Below, in pieces: positions 36,187 to 43,205 of a stretch of 64,000 nt of DNA. Within the stretch, counting starts at the first letter, position 1, and every line of letters begins with the position of its first letter. The notes below the pieces were generated by a model. The model searched no databases and had not been told where the DNA came from. It saw only the letters and a program-made list of their open reading frames with translations. The stretch is taken from NCBI RefSeq assembly GCF_014204515.1, contig NZ_JACHLI010000028.1:1-64000 (forward strand), read 5' to 3'. The translations under genes were made by a program, and so were the position numbers. This DNA is from Pseudomonas nitroreducens. GTDB lineage: Bacteria; Pseudomonadota; Gammaproteobacteria; Pseudomonadales; Pseudomonadaceae.

Positions 36187-38012
36187 CCGCGTTTCACGAG
36201 AAGCGCCCGCTGCTGTCGATCATCGTCATCGCCTACGACATGCCGCGCCAGGCCCTCAACACCCTGATCAGCCTGACGCCGGACTACCAGCAGGGCGTCG
36301 ATGCCGACGACTACGAAGTGATCCTGGTGGAGAACCGCTCGCAGCGGAACATGGATGCCGAGGCCATCGCCCGGCTGCCCGGCAACTTCCGCTACTACCT
36401 GCGCGACGAGGCGGGCGTATCGCCGGCGCCGGCGATCAATTTCGGCGTTGCCCAGGCGCGTGGCCGGTTCATCGGCCTGATGATCGATGGCGCGCGGCTG
36501 GTAACCCCCGGCGTGGTCAAGTACGCGCTGATGGCTTTCCGCATGACGCCCGACGCCATGGTGGTGGTGCCCGGCTATCACCTGGGCGAGAACGAACAGC
36601 AGTTCCACCTGACCCATGGCTACTCCGAGGAAGCCGAGCAGAAGCTGCTGGCGGATATCGGCTGGCCGGACTCATCCAGTGGTTATCGGCTGTTCGATAT
36701 TTCCTGCTGGAGCGGCGCCAATCCGAATGGCTATTTCCATCCGTTCATGGAAAGCAACTGCCTGTTCATCAATGCCCAGGTGTTCCGTGACATCGGCCGT
36801 GCCGACGAGCGCTTCGACATGCCTGGTGGCGGCGCGCTGAACCTCTACCTGTACCGCAAGGCGGCGATGCATCCGCGCACCCAGTCGGTGATGCTGGTGG
36901 GTGAGGGGTCGTTCCACCAGTTGCATGGCGGCGTTACCACTTCCGAAGTGGAGGGCCGCGAGGAATTGCTCAAGCGCCAGAGCGATCAGCTCTGCGAGCT
37001 GCTGGGCGAGCCATTCCGTTCGCCGACGGTCGAGCCCATCCTGCTCGGCCAGGCCAAGGCGCCAAGCCTGCGTTATCTCGAACGCTCGGTGCAGCGCGGG
37101 ATGGACCGTGTCCAGCGCTGTGCCGGACGCCAGGAAGACCCGTTCGCCGACCAGGCGCTCAAGCCCGAATTCCGCCTCGCCCCGGTGCAGACACCGGTGC
37201 GGATCATCGCTCCCCGACCATCCGTTTCCGGAGAAGGCCAGATCATGAACACCCTCTACATGCCTCCGTCGATCAAGCATTTCGAGCCGCTGCACATGGT
37301 CTTCAGCACCTGGGTCGACCACCTGCCGTTCGGCTATGACCTGGTCACCGCGCTGCGGCCCAAGATGCTGGTGGAACTGGGCACGCACAAGGGGCTGTCC
37401 TACTTCACTTTCTGCCAGGCCATGAAGGAGAACGACATCGACGGCGTCTGCTATGCGGTGGACACCTTCGAGGGCGATGCCCACACCGACAAGTACGACG
37501 AATCGGTGTTCAACGCGGTGAACAACCACAACCGCCAGCATTACCATGGCTTCTCGTACCTGATGCGGATGTTCTTCGAGGACGCGCTCAAGCATTTCGA
37601 CGACGACAGCATCGAGTTGCTGCACATCGACGGCTTCCACACCTACGAGGCGGTCAGCGCCGACTTCGCCAACTGGTATCCGAAGGTGAAGCCGGGCGGC
37701 ATCATCCTGTTCCACGATGTCATGGCCCGCCTGCAGGACTTCGGCGCCTGGAAGTTCTGGGACGAGACCCGCGGCCAGCACGAGACCTTCACCTTCAACC
37801 ACGGCTTCGGCCTGGGCGTGCTGCGCAAGCCCGGCGGCGACCGCAGCAACGACCATCCGCTGCTCAAGCTGCTGTTCGAAGAGGCTAAGGCCGACGAAGG
37901 TGCGGGACTGCGCTCGTTCTACGTGCACGCCAGCAAGCACCTGGAGAACACCCGCAAGCTCAAGCGCCTGACTCAAGGCCAGCCGCAACCCCAGCAGCAG
38001 CCGGCCAGCTGA
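36183..38012 (+). CDS. Glycosyltransferase family 2 fused to a class I methyltransferase
   Basis: 609 residues. Residues 1 to about 320 are a GT2-like domain paralogous to the upstream protein (LSIIVIAYDMPRQALNTLIS, MIDGARLVTPGVV, GEGSFHQLHGGVTT). Residues from about 355 form a SAM-dependent methyltransferase-like domain with MLVELGTHKGLSYFTF (SAM loop), ELLHIDGFHTYEAVSADF and VKPGGIILFHDV. An in-frame ATG at 37245 has a strong GGAGAAGG seven bases upstream, so the methyltransferase (255 residues) may also be made alone. It would add a sugar and methylate the product. Activities are family-based. Confidence 0.82.
   Translation: MTAFHEKRPLLSIIVIAYDMPRQALNTLISLTPDYQQGVDADDYEVILVENRSQRNMDAEAIARLPGNFRYYLRDEAGVSPAPAINFGVAQARGRFIGLMIDGARLVTPGVVKYALMAFRMTPDAMVVVPGYHLGENEQQFHLTHGYSEEAEQKLLADIGWPDSSSGYRLFDISCWSGANPNGYFHPFMESNCLFINAQVFRDIGRADERFDMPGGGALNLYLYRKAAMHPRTQSVMLVGEGSFHQLHGGVTTSEVEGREELLKRQSDQLCELLGEPFRSPTVEPILLGQAKAPSLRYLERSVQRGMDRVQRCAGRQEDPFADQALKPEFRLAPVQTPVRIIAPRPSVSGEGQIMNTLYMPPSIKHFEPLHMVFSTWVDHLPFGYDLVTALRPKMLVELGTHKGLSYFTFCQAMKENDIDGVCYAVDTFEGDAHTDKYDESVFNAVNNHNRQHYHGFSYLMRMFFEDALKHFDDDSIELLHIDGFHTYEAVSADFANWYPKVKPGGIILFHDVMARLQDFGAWKFWDETRGQHETFTFNHGFGLGVLRKPGGDRSNDHPLLKLLFEEAKADEGAGLRSFYVHASKHLENTRKLKRLTQGQPQPQQQPAS
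37230..37247 (+). promoter_or_regulatory. Internal ribosome binding site and start within the fusion gene
   Basis: GGAGAAGG at 37230-37237 and ATG at 37245-37247, in frame with codon 355, exactly where the methyltransferase domain begins. This may yield a second, shorter product, or mark where two genes were joined. Confidence 0.55.
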
Positions 38013-38015
38013 GTC

Positions 38016-39122
38016 GTGAGCGAACACGCCGACGTCAGGGCAAACACGCGCCTCGTCGTGCTGGATGACTTGCGTGGCGTGGCGATCCTCCTGGTGGTCC
38101 TGTACCACGGCGTCACCCAGGCCTGGGGGTTTCAGCCGCCCAGGGGCGGGGACTACTGGCTGGCGTTCATCTACGCCGGCAACAGTGGCGTCACGCTGTT
38201 CTTCCTGTTGAGCGGAATCCTCGTGTCGCGCCCGTTTTTCCAGGCGCGGCAACGTCGGCAAGCGGTGAACCTGAGGCGTTACGCCGTGCAGCGCGCCCTG
38301 CGTATCCTGCCCCTGTACTACCTGATGGTGGCGGTGGGAGTGCTGGTGACCGGACAGTATGTCCAATTACCCGCGGCGCTGGGCTTTCTCGCCTGGGGGC
38401 ACTCGGTCGGCAGCTTCAGCAACGTCTGGTGGAGCCTCAGCACGGAGGTGCAGTTCTACCTCGCGCTGCCACTGATCTTCCTGATGCTCGACCATTGTCG
38501 GTTTCTGCTGCTGGCCGCCTTCCTCGCCTGGCTGGCGGTGTTCATGGCTGTCTGTCTGCACGGGATATCCTTCGGCCTGCTCGGCACCCTCTACTGGATT
38601 CTCTCCCTGGGCGGCAAGCTGCCGGCCTTTCTGGCGGGCATGGTTATCGGCTGGGCGCTGGTGGAGCGTCGCCTGCCGCTGATTACGCTTTGGCGGGGGC
38701 GCGCGGCGCTGTTGCTGCTGACGCTGGTGCTGATGGTTTTCCTGCAGGTCAGCGTGGAGCACGGGGTGGTCGAGTTTTCCCTGCGGCAGCCCTGGGTCGT
38801 GCTGCCGGAGAGCCTGCTGTGGGCGGCTGTCGCCTTCGTGATGCTGGCAACGCCAGGCCTGGTGGGGGCTGCCGACAGCGGGCTATTGCGCTACCTGGGG
38901 CGTATTTCCTATTCGCTCTACCTGATCCACCTGCCGGTGATCCTGTATTGCCTGTCCTTGGCCGCTACCCATGGCATCCCGACACTGGCCTGCCTGTTGT
39001 TCGGATTCGCTCTGAGCCTGGCGCTTGCCCACCTGAGCTACGTCATCATCGAGAAGCGCTTCCTCGCGCTGAAGCAACGTTACGCTTCCGGCGAGCGAGT
39101 ACCGGGGGCTGTTCCGGTATGA
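38016..39122 (+). CDS. Acyltransferase-3 family membrane protein (copy 1)
   Basis: 368 residues, about ten membrane segments. The catalytic motif VVLYHGV (His in the first helix) and FFLLSGILVSRPFF are typical of AT3 proteins, which transfer acetyl or other acyl groups to surface sugars. GTG start at 38016, four bases after the fusion gene. The end of the catalytic domain (ISYSLYLIHLPVILYCLSL) nearly matches that of copy 2. No SGNH domain follows. Acceptor unknown. Confidence 0.85.
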   Translation: MSEHADVRANTRLVVLDDLRGVAILLVVLYHGVTQAWGFQPPRGGDYWLAFIYAGNSGVTLFFLLSGILVSRPFFQARQRRQAVNLRRYAVQRALRILPLYYLMVAVGVLVTGQYVQLPAALGFLAWGHSVGSFSNVWWSLSTEVQFYLALPLIFLMLDHCRFLLLAAFLAWLAVFMAVCLHGISFGLLGTLYWILSLGGKLPAFLAGMVIGWALVERRLPLITLWRGRAALLLLTLVLMVFLQVSVEHGVVEFSLRQPWVVLPESLLWAAVAFVMLATPGLVGAADSGLLRYLGRISYSLYLIHLPVILYCLSLAATHGIPTLACLLFGFALSLALAHLSYVIIEKRFLALKQRYASGERVPGAVPV

Positions 39123-39194
39123 ACCGGGGGCGGGTGAGCATGGTGCTACGAGCCGCTGCACAGGCTGTGTGTGCACCCGTCGGGCGATCGGTAC

Positions 39195-40352
39195 ATGACT
39201 GATCAAGCCGATGTCCGGGCAGGGCTGCGCCAGCCCGCCAGCTACCTGCCCGAGCTGGAGTCCCTGCGTGGCTGGGCGATCCTGCTGGTGGTGGGCTTCC
39301 ACTACTTCGGCATTCTCGCCCTGGCGGAACGGGCGGATAACCCAGGGTGGGTGACGCTGCTCGGTGGCGGCAACACCGGCGTCACGCTGTTCTTCGTGCT
39401 CAGCGGCTTCCTCCTGTCGCGGCCCTTCCTGCAGGGCCTGCGCGACGGCCAGCAGGTGAGCATCCGGCGCTTCTATTCGGCGCGCTTCTTCCGCATTGTG
39501 CCGCTCTACTACGCGGCGGTGCTGCTGGCCTGGTTCGTGACGCAGAAGACTGCGGCGCTGAAGGCGCTGCTGTTCATTCCCATCGGCTTCCAGGCCTTCC
39601 CGTTCAGCGTGCCCTGGTGGTCGCTGTGTACCGAAATCCAGTTCTACCTGCTGCTGCCCTGGACCCTTTGGCTGCTGCGCTACCGAAGCGGCCGCTGGTT
39701 GGTTGCGGTTGCATTGCTGGCCTGGGCGGTGGCGCATGTCTGGCTGTTCCACACGCCGGGCTGGCTGTCACCGACCAACTTCTGGGAGAACTCGCTGTTC
39801 GGCCGCGCCGGGGCGTTTCTGGTGGGCGCGGCCTGCGCCGGATTCAGCCTGGGCCGAGGCTATGCCTGGCTACGTCAACGTGCGCTGGTCAGCGCTGTGC
39901 TGCTCGCGGGTTGCCTGCTGGGGCTGGGACGCCTGTGGTGGTGGTTCTCCCTGAGCGGGGAGCGCAACGCCTTGCAGGCGCTGCCGATGTACCACAACCT
40001 GGAAGCGCTGCTCTGGGGCGGCGCGATGCTCGGCCTGCTGGCGCTGAACTGGCGGATCAAGATGCTGCTGGCCAACCCGCTGCTGGATCACTTCGGGCGG
40101 ATTTCCTATTCGCTCTACCTGATCCACGTGCCGGTGCAGTTCTACTGTCTGTACCCGCTGAAGGCCGCCGGCCTGACGCTGGAAGCGAACGCCGAGGCCT
40201 ACCTGTTGCGCATCGCCTTGAGCCTGGCGCTGTCCTGGGCGTTGGCCTGGCTGAGCTATCGCCTGGTAGAAATGCCCTTCCTGCGTCTCAAGTCGCACCT
40301 GGCGACTTACTCCGGGCGCGCCCCCTGGGCGCGCCGCGCCGCCGACGCCTGA
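39195..40352 (+). CDS. Acyltransferase-3 family membrane protein (copy 2)
   Basis: 385 residues, about ten membrane segments, with VVGFHYFGIL and LFFVLSGFLLSRPFL. A DNA stretch around 40098 (ATTTCCTATTCGCTCTACCT) is identical to 38901 in copy 1, which fits a tandem duplication. The GTG at 39171 is an alternative start; neither has a strong ribosome binding site. It ends 2 bp from the convergent dioxygenase gene. The two copies may place different acyl groups or use different positions. Confidence 0.83.
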   Translation: MTDQADVRAGLRQPASYLPELESLRGWAILLVVGFHYFGILALAERADNPGWVTLLGGGNTGVTLFFVLSGFLLSRPFLQGLRDGQQVSIRRFYSARFFRIVPLYYAAVLLAWFVTQKTAALKALLFIPIGFQAFPFSVPWWSLCTEIQFYLLLPWTLWLLRYRSGRWLVAVALLAWAVAHVWLFHTPGWLSPTNFWENSLFGRAGAFLVGAACAGFSLGRGYAWLRQRALVSAVLLAGCLLGLGRLWWWFSLSGERNALQALPMYHNLEALLWGGAMLGLLALNWRIKMLLANPLLDHFGRISYSLYLIHVPVQFYCLYPLKAAGLTLEANAEAYLLRIALSLALSWALAWLSYRLVEMPFLRLKSHLATYSGRAPWARRAADA

Positions 40353-40354
40353 GG

Positions 40355-41146
40355 TCAGGCGGGCACGTCGCGCCAGTGCGTGGCGAAACCGGGCTGTGCT
40401 TCGCCTTCCGGACGGCCGTTGGTGTAGTAGTACAGCGCCAGGGAGCGGCGATAGACGCCATCGGGACAGGTGAGCGGGTGCGGGTGGCCGTGGAACGAAC
40501 TGGAGGTGGTGCTGAACACTACGCAGCGGTTGGCAATCGGCAGCACGCGACGGGGCGGGCCGGCCATCTGCGAGTCCCACAGTTCGAGGTGGCCGCCGTA
40601 GCTCTCGGGCCATTCCTCGTTGAGGTAGATCAGCACGTTGATCCGCCGATCCAGGCCGAAGTCGCGGTGGGTGGCGAAGTCGGTATGCACCTTGAGGAAG
40701 CCGCCGCGGGAAATCTGATGGATTCCGGCTCCACGCAAATTGGGGTCGGGGATCAGATTGGCGATGCCGGTCAGTTGCGCCAGGTAGTCGAGGAAGGCGT
40801 GGGAGTTGAGCTCCCAGAACAGCTGGCGGTAGGTCGGCGGCATGCGCAGCGGATCGCGGATATTGCGCTTGTCCTTCTGCACGTACTCGCCGCTGGCCTT
40901 GTCGGTATGGGTCGCGTTGTTCCACAGCGGATCATTCTGGTCGTGCGGATACTCCTGCAGCAGCCTGGCAAAGGTCGACGGCGGCAGAAAATCGTCAATG
41001 ACGATATGCGCGAAGGGGGCATTGCCGGCATAGTGCGGAGCCTGCCCGGCCACTCCGGCCATCAGGGCCGGATAGTCCAGCAGCAATCCATGGGAAGGGG
41101 CGCTGGTATCGCCGTTGCTCTTTGGCGCGAAAAGATTCTTAAGCAT
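40355..41146 (-). CDS. 2OG-Fe(II) dioxygenase, prolyl-hydroxylase-like
   Basis: 263 residues from ATG 41146 (a GTG at 41161 would add five). The iron-binding motif is HTD in GGFLKVHTDFATH plus a distal His in SSSFHGHPHPL, and the 2OG-binding Arg is in YRRSLALYYYTN. NVLIYLNEEWPESYGGHLEL is typical of the 2OG-FeII_Oxy_3 group. Such enzymes hydroxylate proteins, sugars or lipids in the cytoplasm. Its start is only 18 bp from that of the divergent sulfatase gene. Hydroxylation of the exported glycan or its lipid is a guess from context. Confidence 0.83.
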   Translation of the reverse strand: MLKNLFAPKSNGDTSAPSHGLLLDYPALMAGVAGQAPHYAGNAPFAHIVIDDFLPPSTFARLLQEYPHDQNDPLWNNATHTDKASGEYVQKDKRNIRDPLRMPPTYRQLFWELNSHAFLDYLAQLTGIANLIPDPNLRGAGIHQISRGGFLKVHTDFATHRDFGLDRRINVLIYLNEEWPESYGGHLELWDSQMAGPPRRVLPIANRCVVFSTTSSSFHGHPHPLTCPDGVYRRSLALYYYTNGRPEGEAQPGFATHWRDVPA

Positions 41147-41164
41147 TTTTCGGGAATTCACTGA

Positions 41165-43060
41165 ATGTTGTTCTTTTCCACGCGAGCGACTTCTGCGCTC
41201 ACGACCCGACTAGCCATTGCCTGGCTGATTCTGCTTGCCATGGTCCCTGTGAGCAATGCTCAGGATCAAGCTGCGAAGCCGAATATCCTGTTCATCCTGA
41301 CCGACGACCTGGGGGTCAACGACATTGGCGCCTGGGGCGACGACAAGGCGCCGACGCCGACCCTGGACCAGCTCAGCCAGCAATCCCTGCGCTTCCGCCA
41401 GCACTATACCGACAGTACCTGCTCGGTCAGCCGGGCGGCGCTGCTGACCGGCCGCGCTCCGGTCAGCATCGGCTTCGAGCCCAACGGGCTGGGGCTCTCG
41501 CCGGACCTGCAGACCCTGCCCGAATCGCTCAGGGGCCTGGGCTACAGCACCCACCATATCGGCAAGTGGCACGTCGGCGAGGCCATCGAATACCTGCAGA
41601 TCCGTCCCAATCACCACGGCTTCGACGACTGGTTCGGCATGCTCAACCACTTCGTGCTGCATGGGCCGGACAAGAACGGCAAGCTGGTCAACGGCCCGCC
41701 GACCTTCATCAATCCCTGGCTGGAAACCAACGACGGCCCGCCCGTGCAATACCAGGGGCACCTCGATGATCTGCTCACCGACCGCGCCATCGAGCTGATC
41801 GACAAGGGACGGCAAGGCGGCAAGCCCTGGTTCATCAACCTCTGGCTGTTCTCGCCACACCATCCGTTCCAGCCTTCGGAGACCTTCCGCAGCCAGTTCC
41901 CGGATACCGACGAAGGTCGTTACCTCGCCGTGCTCAAGCAGCTGGACCACAACGTCGACCGCTTGCTGGAGTCGCTGCGTGCCAGCGGCCAGCTGGACAA
42001 CACGCTGGTGGTATTCACCAGTGACAACGGCAGCCCCAACCTCGCCCGCGACAGCAACTTCCCGCTGACCGGCACCAAGATGACCTACCTCGAAGGTGGG
42101 GTTCGTACTCCGTTGCTGGTGCTCTGGCCCGGCCATCGCGGCAACGCGGATGTGACCGGCATCAGCCATATCACCGATCTGTATCCCACGCTGGTCGGCA
42201 TGGCCGGCGGCAAGCCCCCGGCAGGACTGACCGGACGTGACCTGTCCGGTTACATCGCCAAGGGTCAGCCGCTGCCCAAGGTCGATGCACTCTACTGGGC
42301 GGCGGACGTGATGACCTGGGGCATGACCTACGGTGGCCACCTCACCGGGCGCGGTCTGTTCTACCGGCCCACGCTGGGCAAGCTGGAGAGCCATCCGGTG
42401 ACTGGCCCGCTGGGTTCGAGTGCGCCCCAGGCAGAAGCCTTCGAGCCGATTGGCCGCGACGAGGCGATGAACCTGTTGCGTAGCTGGGAGCAGAAGTACC
42501 GGCCGGTGCCCCTGTCCTGGCACGCCGCCGTCGGCAAGCAGCCGGCCTTCCTCAGCGGTCGCGATTACCAGCGGGCTCCGGTGCACGGTGCCTACAGCTT
42601 CGGCCTCGGCCTGGGGAAGACGCGGGTGGAGGGTGCGCGGCAGGTTCTGGTGGAGCAGGAAGGGCTGTGGGGCATGGCCATCGACAAAGGGCGCATAGAG
42701 GTGTGGCGCGGCCCGTTGCGGGTGCAGAGTGAGCCCATCACCCTGGACGGCCGGTGCAACGCCCTGGTGGCCAGCTTCTACGTGAAGCCCTATTCCAAGT
42801 TCCCCTTCCCGGGACCGGAGAAGGGGGCGCTGACGGTCTACCTCAACGGCAAGGCCATCCTGCAGTCGCAGGAGCCGATGCCGCGCCCGGAAACCGCCGA
42901 GCCACTGGCGCACCCGACCTACATCGGTGCTTCCGCCACCGGCGCCGATCGTTTCGCCGGAAAGATCGGCAAGCCGTTGCTGGTGGACAAGTTCATGCTG
43001 CCGCAACTCGATGGCTACGGCCTGGATGACATGGGCCAGGCTGTCTGTCCGGGGCGGTGA
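41165..43060 (+). CDS. Exported sulfatase with a variant active-site motif
   Basis: 631 residues. Signal peptide (RLAIAWLILLAMVPVSNA), then an alkaline-phosphatase-fold sulfatase domain with metal ligands in NILFILTDDLG and VVFTSDNGSPN, and Lys in TGTKMTYLEGG. The formylglycine motif reads C86-S-V-S-R, followed by AALLTGR; the usual third residue is Pro or Ala, here Val. The C-terminal 150 residues look like a beta-sandwich (jelly-roll) domain. It probably hydrolyses sulfate esters in the periplasm. Being beside a sulfotransferase operon it may trim or recycle the glycan, or simply scavenge sulfate. Confidence 0.85.
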   Translation: MLFFSTRATSALTTRLAIAWLILLAMVPVSNAQDQAAKPNILFILTDDLGVNDIGAWGDDKAPTPTLDQLSQQSLRFRQHYTDSTCSVSRAALLTGRAPVSIGFEPNGLGLSPDLQTLPESLRGLGYSTHHIGKWHVGEAIEYLQIRPNHHGFDDWFGMLNHFVLHGPDKNGKLVNGPPTFINPWLETNDGPPVQYQGHLDDLLTDRAIELIDKGRQGGKPWFINLWLFSPHHPFQPSETFRSQFPDTDEGRYLAVLKQLDHNVDRLLESLRASGQLDNTLVVFTSDNGSPNLARDSNFPLTGTKMTYLEGGVRTPLLVLWPGHRGNADVTGISHITDLYPTLVGMAGGKPPAGLTGRDLSGYIAKGQPLPKVDALYWAADVMTWGMTYGGHLTGRGLFYRPTLGKLESHPVTGPLGSSAPQAEAFEPIGRDEAMNLLRSWEQKYRPVPLSWHAAVGKQPAFLSGRDYQRAPVHGAYSFGLGLGKTRVEGARQVLVEQEGLWGMAIDKGRIEVWRGPLRVQSEPITLDGRCNALVASFYVKPYSKFPFPGPEKGALTVYLNGKAILQSQEPMPRPETAEPLAHPTYIGASATGADRFAGKIGKPLLVDKFMLPQLDGYGLDDMGQAVCPGR

Positions 43061-43113
43061 CTTGTTGCCAGGATGGCGGCGGGCATCACCACTGACGCCG
43101 TTGCTGAACCTGG

Positions 43114-43184
43114 CGTAGGAGCGGACTCCGTCCGCGATAGCTCACCGCGAGCTCGGAGCATCGCGGACGGAGTCCGCTCCTGCG
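43114..43184. repeat. Type D palindromic repeat between convergent genes
   Basis: GTAGGAGCGGACTCCGTCCG and its inverted partner flank about 22 bp. It lies between the ends of the sulfatase gene and uvrD and could serve as a two-way terminator-like hairpin. Confidence 0.8.
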
Positions 43185-43205
43185 TATCCCGGTGGGACCG
43201 GAGCG

